Below are positions 1 through 13,800 of a stretch of DNA of 64,000 nt, piece after piece. The stretch's first letter is position 1. Every line of letters begins with the position of its first letter. Both the position numbers and the translations under genes were made by a program. This DNA comes from Bugulina stolonifera (taxonomy: Eukaryota; Bryozoa; Gymnolaemata; Cheilostomatida; Bugulidae), in assembly GCA_935421135.1 (NCBI GenBank), contig OW285189.1, forward strand, positions 21,702,298 to 21,766,297, given 5' to 3'. Below the pieces are notes generated by a model. It was not told the origin of the DNA, did no database searches, and worked only from the letters and a program-made list of their open reading frames with translations.

Positions 1-1473
1 TATTTATGATTAGCAATATGCCGAATATCATTACTCGACTGCTCTGGAAATACAGCTCTCCACCGATTGTTAGTAAGGTACAAGTGTTTGCTCATTTTTT
101 TCTCATGATAAATGTGGCTTCAAATTTTGTTGTTTATTCTTTGTTCAACAAAAGTTTGTTTACTGCTATACTTAATTTTTTGAAGAAACTTGGCTGCCGC
201 CAATGTATGACCAATGGCTGGTTAGTCGATGAGAGTATTAACGATCAGTCAACTACTCAAGCCTAAAGTCATCATAGGCTGTGCTATGAAGCATTTGGTT
301 TGATGTTACCCTTATTAATGTTAGTGTCGTGTATTTAACTGTTTTGTTCTGATGGGTAAATTTGTTTTTGTTCTTCGTATTGTAGCTACCAGCTACAGCT
401 ATGGTCCCTAACCTAAGGTTTATTGTTTTCTTGGTACACTTTGCTGAACAATGGAGTTCAAGAATATGTATATAAAACGATGGAGTTCAATATGTTATGT
501 TGAACTTTTTAACCCAATCGCTGTATTTGCTTTACATCGTTTTTTACAAACATGTTCAATCAACGATATAGTATATTTATCATAATTCTATGTACAAATA
601 TATTCTGCACATTATATATAATATTATAGTGGTTGTTATACTAGTATTTTTGCAAATTGCATATATGAGTTTTATACTAAAGCCTACAATCACTGTCATG
701 TATTTAATAGAAGTTTATACAGTAGTGAATCTAATATTTTGGCCACAACTGTTCATTATGTGATAAGTATTCTATATTACATTCTAGTCAAAACACTTTG
801 CTCTCTAAGGCAGTGGTGTCCTTATTTGATATCATGTGGCTTGAGACTTAACCTTTCAAGTTGTGTTTTCAACTAAATTTTTCAGAGATTGTTTGTTTCA
901 ACTTTTAACAATAAAATGAAGGGTTCCAGAAAATTCCCATTTTGTATAATTGTGTACAGCATAATTATAGCAAGTACACTGTCTGTTGACTTTTGTTTAG
1001 TGGCGTCTCTCTGAGTTGACAAGTTTAGGCTACATATTAATATGTAAGGAGACTTGCAATGTCAAGTTACCTAGTTACACCAAATCACAAATAAGTAGAT
1101 GCAGCTTGGAAAACAATCTCCGTTTTGAATATCTCAATTCTCAACAATGTATTTTAATTACTGTTTTGAACACTATTGATTTCCTAAAAATACACCACAC
1201 CTATTAATTTAAACTAATCTACCATCGGCTGGTTATATAATTATATCTCACAACCATCAATATTATACTCAGTGATTGAATAAACTGAGCCAATAGACTA
1301 CAGCAATCATGCAACTTCGAAATCTATCTACAGGTTTATTTTTAATTGTAAAAAGACATAAAATGCAAAACAAAGCCCACATTTATAATTTTATTTCCAT
1401 GCTGCTCGTTTCGGCTAGAACTGGGAGGTTGAGAAAGAAGTTTACTATGCATTTACATAGAAATAGTATTTTC
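1..1473. other. Non-coding AT-rich stretch
   Basis: Low-complexity AT-rich DNA. Short open frames are present, but none has convincing splice sites, composition or recognisable motifs. I see no gene here. Confidence 0.5.
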
Positions 1474-1713
1474 TCAAAAACTGTCTGCTGCAAATACTGC
1501 CATGTGCCATCCACACAGATACTGATACACATACAATTGCCAACTGAGTCTGAAGTTATTGTCTTGGTAGCTTTTTCGGCTGCACATTGCACATGTGAAA
1601 CTTCCAAGCGAATCTACTAAAAAGGTTTTAGCATTCTGAAAATACAAACATAATTGAGATTTGGGAGTTGTCTTCTTAGATGTTTGTGCAGCTTGAATAC
1701 ATTTACAATGCAC
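1474..1713 (-). pseudogene. Decayed transposase-like fragment
   Basis: Two overlapping minus-strand frames cover this segment. One, within 1383-1607, contains two cysteines, an AAEKA-like stretch and then a CVDGTWQ motif. I associate an SVDGTWQ-RG motif of this kind with a family of transposase-like proteins common in invertebrate genomes. After the motif the frame does not continue as that family would, and the overlapping frame holds the upstream part, as expected after frameshifts. No ends of an element are visible. This is motif recognition from memory, not an alignment; it may be chance. Confidence 0.3.
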
Positions 1714-1855
1714 AACTCTGTGTTTTGTCTAAGTATTACAGATTATACAATATATTATACATTATACAATTCTGTCCAATTTAATAACTTTGAATGACAA
1801 TATTGGTAACACTGTTGAAATCTTTCATCAAAAATTTTGCTAACAATAGGCTAAT

Positions 1856-2090
1856 AGCAAAACCATAGTGTTGTGATTTCAATCAGACAATATTGGCAAT
1901 ATATTTTACAGGGCATCAGTTTTACAAAAGACTTGTATAAGCGCATTAGCACAACGTTGTTATACTTCGCTGTAATTGTGTAAAAAATGTGTAGCGCTAA
2001 TGCGCTTATAAAAGTCTCTTGTAAAAATCATACCCTGTAAAATACATCGCCAATGTTGTCTGATTGAAATCACAACACTATGGTTTTGCT
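1856..2090. mobile_element. Foldback (hairpin) element
   Basis: The left arm 1856-1950 and right arm 1996-2090 are about 95 bp each and near-perfect inverted complements (roughly 90% by eye), with a 45 bp loop. The outer ends read AGCAAAACCATAGTG and its complement; the inner ends read TAAGCGCATTAGC. This is the form of a foldback transposon or hairpin MITE. No clear target-site duplication was found. If transcribed it would give a long near-perfect hairpin RNA. Confidence 0.85.
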
Positions 2091-5000
2091 TGGTACTCTG
2101 TTAAACCTGAGAGAGTTAAGTTATCGGACAATGTATACAGTAGTATATTTCAGGAATATTCTCACAATTTCCTTTGGTCAAGCTGCTTCCCACAGACACC
2201 AGTTAGATTAATCTACATACATTGTACTAATAGCTGTTCAGTTACTGATGTATACATTTGATTTACAGGTTACTTGGATAAAAGTGGAAAGACCTGCCAT
2301 CTAGGATAGAAATGGTTGATATTTACATTGCTGCGGGTTTTTGAGAGTGTGTAAAGACTTCTCTCTGCATTTGGTAAGATGCGCTGTAAGGACTCGTACA
2401 ATTTACTGTGCTTACTTCAAAGCAATATTACAATTACATGTATTTATTTACTATTGTGATATTTCTGGTACCCTAAAAGCAAAAGCCTGCTGCTTCTTGT
2501 AGTTGTCTTCTACTTGCATCTCAAAATATTGCAGCATAGTATTGGAATGTGGAGTTATCTTTTTTTCTTTTCATAACAAATTTTATCTCTTGTTTAGAGA
2601 ACAACTCCCGAACAATCTTTTGTTAATGCAAGGAGTTGTAATGAAAGAAGTAGAAACTGTAAATATTCAGAAACAGTGGGTGGCACAAGATGTGCCTGGT
2701 CACTCTCAACTGGTAAAGCCACAGTTCAAGTTAACATTGCAAATCAATTAACCTGATACAGTACGATATAAAAGTGTGGGTTTTGGTATCATAAGTCAAT
2801 GGTAGTAGTTCATAAACAGTTTGATTTCAGGGCACTCAGCTAGTCACACCTTTAGTATTAACTGTTGTACAATTTAATATTGTAATATTATAATTTTGTA
2901 ATTGTCCCCTCCTAGCCCAACCACCTGCTGTCAACAGTATTTCATAGCCAAACAACGACGTATAATAAGATGTACATGTATGTAAATAGAACTTGAGTTG
3001 TATGTTATAGAACATTTATACATGTAGATGGAGCAAGATGGAGGATACATAAAATATGGCAGAAAAGTTTTAAGGCAGTGTCCAGGATTAAGGCTCAATT
3101 CTCAAGTTTGGTATCTATATGAATGCATTGTCCACCTCACCAAGGCAAGTAGCTGTAGCACACACTATTCCCTCTCCATTACTTGCTATTGTATATAAAT
3201 AGTAATTCTTGCCAGGTGGATTATTCAATGTAAATTGTAATGTTTGAACATATACTAAGCTATAATATTACTTATTAGTCACAATGTGTATTTAAGCATT
3301 ACTTATGCATTAAAATATTTGTATTCCTGATTATAAACTACTTTTAAAAGTAATCGTTAATACACGTTTTACCTTGGTCTTACTCGGTTTATGCATGTAT
3401 TATTGGCCTAAGGTCCAGGCCCAGCAGTTATTAATTTGAGTTTGGTTCAGTATAGTGATGCACAATCACACACATACTAATAGGCCTGATATACCCAGGC
3501 TAATATAGAATAGGCCATCTGTACTTGTTTGTATTGCTTCATATATTACATGTATGTATATTTGCAGTGTACATATACACAAGTTTTTATTTCAATTCTC
3601 ACATAGGGCAACAGATGACCTTGTAGTATCTTAAAACCATGTTCTTTGAATGGTTTAAACTAAAAGCTTCCAGCCTACAAGCTTTTTATTTGTCTAGGAA
3701 TGCTGTTCAGCAATTAGAGGTGTGCCCACATCAAGTCATGGTCTGACAACTTCTCAGCAGGTTAGTTTTCTATACTGCAGTAATAAGCTTAGTAAAAATG
3801 ACTATCATGCTATCATAGACATAATGTACAGTATCTATTAGTAACAACATTATTACTAACAGAGCTTGATATTACATCACTCCTCTCTTTAATTTTTTTC
3901 TAAGACGTCTTGAACCAACCTAGGCCGCATATAAATTTTATAAGATTGCTTCTTGACCTTGGCAGAAAATAGTACCAGCTGGTGTTTCACTTGGCTAAAG
4001 CAATCCATCACTAGTTTGTAAGCGCACTCTAGCTTCGAGGAATCTAGGGTGTTGTGAGTTGGCTTAGGTCGGTGCATTTCTGATACTTGCACTGCAAATA
4101 GGTTAAGAGTTTCTTGAAGAAACGGGATGGTCCCTGAAACTAGGTCACACGGACACTTCTAGTGTTAGTTAATTAGTGTCTTTGCAATCTCTGGGATCAG
4201 CCTGGGACGCAAATAAAGATTCCAAGATAGCCACTCAGCTTAGGCCGTAAAGAGCTATCAACCCGGGATTTTGCTAGGTTGGAGAAAACCATCCCTAACT
4301 CATCGGCCCACTCAGGTTTCCTGCATGAAAATAAGAATTTTGCGTTTGGCCCTTACCGATGTTTTCTTGACCTTGTGATGGAAGCAGACAGGAGAATTTT
4401 TAAGCAAGTTGGTCTGCGCCTGAAAATTAGGTCGCAAAGACGCAATATAATATGTCCACATGTATGATCCCTTAGTCCCAAAAAAATTATACTGCTTTAG
4501 CATTACAAAACTTTATTAACAGTGTAAGCTTATCTGCTCCTATTTAGTAACTCCAGATCATTTTTGAATACAAATTCTGTCGATTGACTGAATGCCGTTT
4601 CCGTTAAGGATGTTATATTGTGAATTTTGATTAACAAGTGCGGGCAAAAACTTTCATCCAAGAAACGATCACCAAACATCCGACTTTTTGTGAAAATTGT
4701 TTAGGTGACATAAACAGACGGAAGTACAAAAAATACTCTTTCTTGTAACATAATTTAAAATTTCCGATTGAAAAGGTGAACAATAACTATAGTGAACATC
4801 CGTGTTAGACCGATAGCGATTTCTGTTGCAAATCGTATTCACTGTGCAAAAGTCTTTGTGCCTGCTCATAGCTATTGAATGATTCATATCACACCTACAT
4901 GTATGTAGGCTTATCGCTGAATATAATGTGTCACTGCTGTACACACACTCATATTCAAGATGACTATCATCTACACTGAATTCATAAACACCACCCGCAA

Positions 5001-5890
5001 ATAATAGTTTTTAGGCAAGAATCCTAAGTCAAAGTTCATTTGTCTTGAGTGCATTATTTCTTCGTATAAAATGACGCTACTTCATTCAGACATCTTATGC
5101 TATTAGAATATTTTAACCTGTACCAGTTACTATCATTTGTATTCGTTACGCAAGTTAGCCAGTTTTATTACACGTGTACTCGAACACAACTCACTTAAAT
5201 GTACGCTGTGTTTATCACAATGTAAATTATTATTATAATTATGATTACTGTATTATGATAATCTGTTGTATTATGTAATTATATAATTTTGGAATGCAAT
5301 AACTTATAAGTTATTCCATTTCATACGTCTTTAAGCATTGGGCCATGCATTTATTTTTTACAACAATTTTAGCCAACCAAGTGGTGCCGAACTATTGTGA
5401 CCAAACATACTCTTTCGCTCTAATTAACATGGTGAAACAAAAATATTTTTCTGCATATAAGTGACCTACTAATAATTATAGTCTCGGCTTCTAGCTTTCC
5501 AAAATTACAGGTTTGCTATTACCTGCAGAATACAATGTGTGCCTATTTATTTGTGAGAGCTTGGAATGGAACCCAGATTATCAAAATATACATTAGTCTG
5601 AAGTCAACAGTATGTGAATTTATGGGAGTGATATCAAGGTTGCATTTCGGTCAACAGGTATCCAATTCTAGTCGAGTTTGCTACTTAAGAAAGGGCCACA
5701 TCTTAAAGTATTTGTTAAAACAAGTAAATATAATATATGCAACACAATACACTGTATACGAGGCCTATTCTATTATTCAATATTGCATGCCATTGAGAGT
5801 AGGGCTTGCTGTGTGTATAGTGGCCTATACATTATGAAGGTAATTTGCATATGAATAGAAGGAATGAGTATAGCTAGCCGGGTGTGAGAG
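2091..5890. other. Intergenic, no supported gene
   Basis: Contains isolated exon-like open segments at 2598-2712, 3028-3110 (or to 3147 with a GC donor) and 3698-3760 on the plus strand. Their phases can be joined, but the translation matches nothing I recognise and the chain has no start or end. The block 3900-4460 is richer in GC than its surroundings and may be an old repeat. I do not call a gene. Confidence 0.4.
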
Positions 5891-5895
5891 TAAGG

Positions 5896-5998
5896 ATAAA
5901 AACCAGTTGCTTTCTCTCTTCAGAGCAGCAAGCTGAGATCCTACTTCACAGATTCCAGGATTATTTTCCCACAGGTGTAATCTGTGTAACTTCTGTTG
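5896..5998 (+). promoter_or_regulatory. Candidate promoter and 5' UTR exon of collagen gene
   Basis: An ATAAAA box at 5896-5901 lies about 25 bp upstream of TCAGAGCAGC at 5920-5929, the spacing expected for TATA box and initiator. The segment from there ends at a good donor, TTG|GTAAGT, at 5998. The next plus-strand acceptor (TTTATTAG, 7838-7845) opens the exon carrying the collagen ATG, so this could be its untranslated first exon. One frame of the segment is open, so it could instead be a coding exon of another gene. Inference from spacing and splice consensus. Confidence 0.35.
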
Positions 5999-7889
5999 GT
6001 AAGTCTGTGCACAGTATATTAGATTCTGTTATACTGTTTGGTTGGTAAATGTTGTATATAGCCTCAGATAGTTTGGTAGTCAGTGTGTATGGGTGTGGCC
6101 ATAATACACATGTAGGTCAGCATTGTGATACACACCATAAGGGATGGTAAATGGTAAAAGGTATAGTACATCCTCTACCTCACAGAAAAATTGTCTTCTT
6201 AGCTTTTATATTTGCAAACATAACTATTGTTAGTTGGTGCATTACATGATGAAAAAATTAAAGCTTTTAGTTATGGATGGGAACCTAAGTAATGTTGGTT
6301 AAATATTCTATTACAACGAAATGTAGTGGTCTGTTCTGGGCTTTCGACCTGTGAAAAGGAAATTCATTTTAGCTTATAATGTGGTTTTATAAAGCATTAT
6401 AAATTTGCACTTCTATATATGAGACTTGCTGGGATTCAATGTAGCGACGTTCCATTTACCATTTGTATATACGATGTATAGCTAATCATATTGCTTCTGC
6501 TGTTTCATTTTCTATTCCCACCCAGCCCTGTTAAGTTACAATGTATTTGTTAGCAGTCTCAAGCAAACGCTGTCCTATTGATTATGATGTACATGCTTTA
6601 TTCTAATAATTGCTAGCTGGTCAACTGTACTTTAAGTCTGTGCATATTACATTAATTTAAATCTTTTCTTCCATATTTTTCATTTTCGAAAAAATGTTTC
6701 TTGGACCCTCAAAGTGGGTTGGTTGATTGATTCATTCCTGTTGGTTTTCCCTAAACAATAATGTTTGTTTCATCAGTCAGTGTTTTGTGTCAGTAGTCTG
6801 CATTCAACAGTTTGATGTTGCTGTTCACTATTCACACAGTGTTGCCATCTAAACTGAATTTTATTGTAAACCAATTTTGGGGAGATATTTCTATTCCATA
6901 GAGTGGGGGTGTAATAAGCAAGCATCATCACCATTGCTAATTTTGATGGTGGTAATAAATGCGTTAGCAGAGTTTGGTGCAAGTTTCTATGGATAGTTGG
7001 TAAGGTGTAGTGAGATGCAGTGAATTGGATTCTGGGCTACATGGGTTGTTGCGTTCTACCAAAAAATTAAATTGACTTTTACAGATTATTTTGTAGAATT
7101 CCAATTTTTAACCCGAGCTTCTAAAGCGGCAACCTATCATGTGATGTGACTAGCGTAGTGGATCTATGGTAAAATAATAGCACAATTGGTCGGCAGCATG
7201 ACATTTTTTCTAAAGAAAAACCAATGTCAGCTAATGTAGGTACATGACTGTACATGTATGCTGTACATGTTGTCTGGAAACACCACCTTGCAAAGTATGT
7301 CAATATTGTCTATACTCGTTCTATTGTTCTAGAGTGTTTGAATGGCGTTACCTGCTTCTTAAATCCCACTACATTCATAACTCCAATTGATTTACTGTTC
7401 AGTGTTTGCATTACTAGTTTTCAACTAGTTGTGTTAGATGAATATCTGCATTTGCTCAGTTTGAGAAAAATTTGTGCAGTCTTAAAACCGGTTTTAGAAT
7501 TATCATTTAAAAGTAGCTGCATTTAAAACAGTGTACTTAGAAACTTGGTCTAGGGGCTTTCTTTAGCCAGTTTTACGTTCCTTGGTTGAGTAGTTTAGTA
7601 AACTGGTTTCGTATGCAGTTTATGATGCTCAGTTGGATAAAAATCTGTAATAATTTTTTAAATTAATTTTTGAATTATCGATTCTACCTCAAGTAATGAG
7701 GAGTAACTTTAATGCCAAAAGTTTTGGTCGTTATTTTTGGTAATACTTTTACTTATATAATTTTTTTTTTTTCATGAAGTGGTTTTACTACAGTAAGCAT
7801 CCTACACACAGCTTGTTGTCACATCTATTTTATTAGAGCACTTGGAAGAGCAGCATTGTCTGACCTTCTGAGGGTTGAAGAACATCAAC

Positions 7890-10800
7890 ATGGTTAGCGG
7901 AACAACATGCTGTCTGTGTCTGGTAATCCTGGTTATCGCCTCCCCTGTTCATCACGGTAAGTATATACTATTCCATGAGTAAGCCTGGAAATAGACATGT
8001 AGTAGTCTATGTTTTCTTGGACAAGTTGTATCATACATGTACATGTATGTCTGAAACATGTTACTTTCATAGGCCAAAATTTGTTGAAAATCAAGATTTG
8101 TTCTATAAAATGTGTGTGTGACAGGCACAAGTATATTTTTCTTAACTGTAGAAAAATGTTTTTAAATAGTTTTATATATTTACACAAGGCGTGTTCACTT
8201 CTATAACCAGATTTACTATCATGACAGCGTATTAATGAATTATTTGTGCTTTGTATAAGCTCTATGCAGTGTATATAATTACAAAAAATCAATGAAATTT
8301 TTCCAAATGAGTCATTCAAAATAATAGAAGTGGTTTCGTTTACACAAGTTTTAAGGCGTGTCACTATTCATTTACTATTATATTTGATCATAATTTAAGA
8401 GAAACTTATTGCCGTATTTCAATACTGTCACAATTTAATACACAACCAAACCCAAAAATGACCACATCGAAGTACATGAACAAGTTATACGTAAAATAGG
8501 CTTGCTTTTGCTCACCATCTCCTGATAGCGCAATGTACCCACTTCCTGTTTAACTTATCACTCATTCTTTGGATGAAGTTTTGAATCAACAAGAACACAG
8601 TACAAGTACCTTACAGAATGTAACGTAATATCTGTTTAAACATGGTAGAGAGTAGATGATGTAACATATTCATCTATTCGTAATCCTCCATGACTACTAA
8701 CGTTATAATCCGCCGAATATGGCTGAAACATGAGTCGCAATAGTATCATGCGCCATACGCCAGTCATGATTTCTCTGCTGTTAATAAATAATGAAAAATG
8801 TGCCGGTATGGATTTGAGTTTTAGATAGTGTATTTGGTCACAAATTTGGAGATTTTTTCTCATTAGTTTGTCCGATACTTGTTAGATTGCTACCAATTAA
8901 TCTACTATAATTGTTATTATGTTTCGTCTTCTATAAAATAACAATCTGAAATTTAATAACCGCATATTATTCTATATTTAGACATTGTATACTAAGGGTA
9001 AGCAGAGAAATCATCTCAAAGTTGGTTCCTCCCCTTTTTCCAAGGGGCAGTGAATTGGGCCAGTTTCAACTCGCAACCAACCCTATGTTACACGATGCTC
9101 ACACGTGTATATTTTTGTAAAGCAAACAACTCGCCACCAAACCGCCCAGACAGTGCCTTACAAAAGTTACATTAGAAATATATTATATTGTGGACCTCCC
9201 TATTCACACACAGCTATCATGTACATGTACATGTAGGCTAGGTCAACCGGTATGGTATGTCTAGTGAATTACAATGGTACTATTATGGTAGAGCAGTATG
9301 TGCCTGCTACCCACTGAGATTCCCCTCCAGTTCTGAGTATACTATGCCATCACAATGACATAAAATGAATCTATACAATGTATTTCAGCATTTACATGTA
9401 ATTTGTTCAAACTTGTTTCGATATAAACACTAGTAACCAATAACTAGTACCGATTTGTAATGACAAAATCTGACGGAGAACGAGCTGGAGAATGAGCTTG
9501 CTCCGATTTATCATCAGTTAAAAGATATTGTCTACAGTAATAGTGACATGAGTTATTCTAAGCCATCATGATGAACTTTAGTGGCACTGCAACAGTTTAT
9601 AGTGCTAGACTGTAACCCAACTCAAGTGTAGCAACATGACAATAGCTGGCGGTAGGATTTCAACCACTGGTAATTGACTTGTGGGTCAGTACTATGGTAC
9701 CCATCTCACGTCGCAACTCATTTACTGTTAGGGTTATATTTTGACTAACACTCCTTTTGTTTCTAAGCTAATAACCTTTTTGTTTAGATACTTATTTGCG
9801 TTCTTTAGAATTTACCGATAGAGGTAAATACATACATGTAGTAGCATTAGGTTTTTTTACCTGTAGTTTTCTGATGTAGGTGGACAAGCATAAATATTAA
9901 AAATTTTATTTAAAAAAACTGTTTCACACATTTTTGCATTCTGTCCCGTTCATATCTCCGAGTTGATGGCAGCTTCCATAACATATTGCTCTATCGCTTA
10001 CTAGAGCTTTTGATCTGTGATTTAGCACAATCCGAGGGTCAATATTATATTTATCCTAGAACAACGACCCAAAACTCATTGCCGGACATTCCATGCTAAT
10101 TAAGCTAAGGGTGAATAACTCCTATGTTATTGATAATAGACGTTGGCTAGGGATTGTGACAGACAGAATAATTGTAGACACAGGGGTAGAACATTCAACT
10201 TTACTTCACTCACTCAATTGATTAAATCTAAAGGCCTAATAAAAGAAGTTAGACTATTTACCTGATTGGTCTATAATCAGTTGTATAGAAATACCATGGT
10301 AGGTATACTGCACAAATACAGCCTAACCCCTGTCCTATCCCTGTTGCTATAGGATTAGTTGGTGTTTTAGCTAACCTATACATTTGAAATGTGGTCTAAA
10401 TTTTCAGCTGTAGTCCTCTCCGTAATCACACTTTCTCTGAGGAATATAAAAATCTGCTTCAGGTTATATAAAGCATTGTTTGCTGGTGAATTTTGGCAAA
10501 GTTTTAGGGATTGAAATACTGTTTACTACGCTACAACAGATTGAAAGACACATTTTAAAACATGCACTCACTACACTGTAACTTGATGCTAATCCTTTAT
10601 TTGTACAGTTTACTATCACTGTTGAGGAGGCTTCAGACCTAATAATTTCTCATTAGATTACTTTGGTTTCCCACCCAAATATTTGTAATTAAATTCACTT
10701 ATAGCTTATTGTATAATGAGTAACTTTGCTGCATAAATAAATAGCCTAAATTTATCATCATTTACACTATTTTCTTTAGTTGAGGGTCAAGTCCAGGGGG

Positions 10801-13800
10801 CCACAGGACAAAGGGGACCTGTCGGAGATACGGGTCCTAAAGGAAATCCAGGTAAGGGCACAAGTTATTAGAATGGAAGCAAGTTCAATAAAATTGATCA
10901 TAATATGATCCTCTGATATACTAAAGTAGACTTGTCACTAACGGATGTGATTTTTGTGTTTCTACTGTGTTTGTTTCATTTAATAATAATAATAATAATA
11001 ATATCCGTGGCGCCAAACACAATTCTTTAACGTGGCTGCCCAATAGCAGAGCTAGTCGAGGGGCTACCACAGCTCCCAGAGCTGGATATTATTATAGTTC
11101 GATATGGCACAGAGGGAAAACCTTCTTCGGGACGAAGACCTTCAGGTCGTTGGCGGGACTCGAACCCACGTCCTTGCAGATAACTTGCGTCATTGCTACA
11201 AGACCTGAGTGACTAGCACTAGACCACTCAGCCACCAACACCCTTAATTACACGAAATGAATTTTTTCATGACTCTTACATTTATAACAAATTTTAATAT
11301 ATGTTTCAGGTACACCGGGAATCCCAGGTAGTCAGGGAACACAAGGTCATACAGGAGCAACTGGCTCCCAAGGTGCAACTGGTCAAAGGGGAGGAATTGG
11401 AGAAACTGGACCTGCGGGTTCTCCTGGTAATACTGGAAGTTCTGGATCTACTGGCGCTACTGGTGTAAGAGGTAGGCCTATCTCTCCTTATGTAATGAGT
11501 GCGATAGACGTATGTGTGTATATTTTATGTGACTTTTTGGGTTTTCTGTAAGATTCTTTTTCTCCGCTAAATGTATTATTTATGTTTAGTTTGGTTTCGA
11601 AGTTATGTGAAGCAATTCTGTCTTTATATCTCTTCTTGTCCATGCGTGCACTTCGAATGAAATGCACTATCTTATAATTTTACCTAAAATTGTTTTTTCA
11701 ATTTTTAACAACTATTTGGTATTTTCATGCTACAGGGCCGTCTGGTGCGGATGGGCCAGTTGGTAGTACGGGACACACGGGTAGCACTGGACGACCAGGA
11801 CCCACAGGAGACAAAGGACAGAAAGGAAGCTTGGGAAATCCTGGTCCAACAGGTAAGTGGCTAAATGCTTGCTGAATGTTATTTTTGTGGTTCGATCCTA
11901 GGAGTGGTATATGCAGATATGCGCTGCGTAGAGTTATCTACTCAAGGCTAATAAAAACGGTTTATAACACTTCATATAAAACTTCTGAGTTAGAGATTTT
12001 ACCGAAAGCATGTAATATGTTTGAACTAAAGCATGCCTTGATCATGTGAGACTTTCATTGAATCTAGTTGAGAACTAAAAGCTTTGTAAGTCCTTTAGTT
12101 GTGGTAAGTTCACTGTACAGTTGGTATAGGCTACAGAAATAAGCCTGAATCGACTTCATTTGTCTTAAATGTACAAATCTGCATGTAGGTCAAACTGGTT
12201 CGAGAGGTGCCACTGGACAGAAGGGTAATGTGGGTAGCGCTGGATCCAAAGGATCTCGTGGAAATTCAGGAGCAGATGGTCAGCCCGGTAGTACTGGTTC
12301 CACAGGACAACGAGGTAATGTCTTAGAACTATGAGAACACAACATTTGTGTACAATACAAGTGTTTTGTGACATACTCGAAGTTATGTTATATGATATTT
12401 TTTCGACTAAAATAATCTCAGAGTCTCAGTGTAATGTTCAATATGGTGCAGCTGTTGTTTATAGAGCAGTGAATTCTCCATGGAAAGTATCCTTGCATCA
12501 AAAACTGTGTTCATCTGATGCTCTTTCTGAAACCGTCTATTGTACATTTAAGGTGGGCCTGGAGAAACTGGACCAGCCGGTGCTGTCGGACCAGCTGGAA
12601 ATCCTGGCGCTAACGGTGCCACTGGTCACACCGGTCGCACTGGACCTGTTGGTGCCACAGGACTTAAGGGACAACCGGGAAATGTTGGATCAACTGGCCC
12701 TAGAGGAGGTACCGGCCCTAAAGGGACCAAAGGTAAGAATAACCATTTTCTTGTGAATTCTTCAGTCTTCAGAGGCTGTTAAGTTAGGCATGGAAGTGAT
12801 TATTTGACCTCACTTCAACTCAGATTTACGAGGTTATTTGTGTGAGTAACTTGTTTTATACTAAAAGTGAACTGTTCAAACTTTGCAAAAATATGTTTGT
12901 CAGATCAGGTTAGTGCAGGTTGACTTTTAGAATAGATTATAGACTAGACGGCCATATTTAGTACCAGGTTGATGGCTCTTTAGATCATATAAACTGGTTT
13001 TTATTTTCTATCTACAGGTGAGGTGGGTAACAGTGGTCCCAGAGGAGTGCAGGGTGCGACTGGTATCAGGGGAAATAAAGGAGACAAAGGTGAGCTACCC
13101 ATCCATATCAATGTTATAGCATACTTCTACATCTGCTATGAGTTGGATTTGCTTGAATTTATATGTACCTTCATTCTCTCATATCTAATTCTATGATATG
13201 TATTATACTTCATGTAGGCTTGATATGAAGTAAATTTTAACATCAGGTCGCTCCCAGGAATATAATTATTGTATCTTTGGATGCTGTTAATCAATTGTGT
13301 ATCTATATGTCAGGAACCTCCGGGCCTACCGGTGAAGTGGGTGCCACTGGTGTTAAGGGAGATACTGGAGTACGGGGATCCAAAGGTGTTAAAGGTCAAC
13401 AAGGAAATGTGGGACCTGCCGGAGCTACTGGTCTCATCGGAGCAACAGGTAAAATTTGCCGTCCTTTCTTTGCATCTATAATAATAATAATGTAGAATAA
13501 TTATACTAAATTTTGATATAGCGTACTTTTATAATAGTAGTTGCATTGATACAGATTGCTGTGGAGCTACATTATATCTTATATAATACACAGGTAGAAA
13601 GGGTGTTTCCGGGCCTGTTGGTGCAACTGGTCCTGCTGGTAATACTGGAACAAAGGGTAATCGCGGAAATCAGGGTGTGAAAGGAGAGCGAGGAAACTCG
13701 GGTATTCAAGGACCAATGGGATTTACTGGAGCTACTGGACAAAGTGGAGTCAAAGGATCAAAAGGAGAAAGAGGTGAAGGGTTAATACTCCCTGTTGACC

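Noticed and set aside
2265..2310. Segment reading GYLDKSGKTCHLG, like the end of an EGF module
   Set aside because: A stop follows at once and no other EGF exon is near; may be a relic or chance.
2598..3760. Three exon-like segments with compatible phases
   Set aside because: No start, no terminal exon, and the translation shows no recognisable or repeated pattern. A rival reading of the 3028 segment uses another frame and a GC donor. Not enough to call a gene.
5924..5998. Frame of 25 codons that looks faintly like a protease family segment
   Set aside because: No partner exons with matching phase; better explained as the untranslated first exon of the collagen gene.
11156..11243. Functional tRNA-Leu/Ser gene on the minus strand
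   Set aside because: Boxes A and B are good, but the acceptor stem does not pair and the sequence continues into a SINE body and ATT tail.
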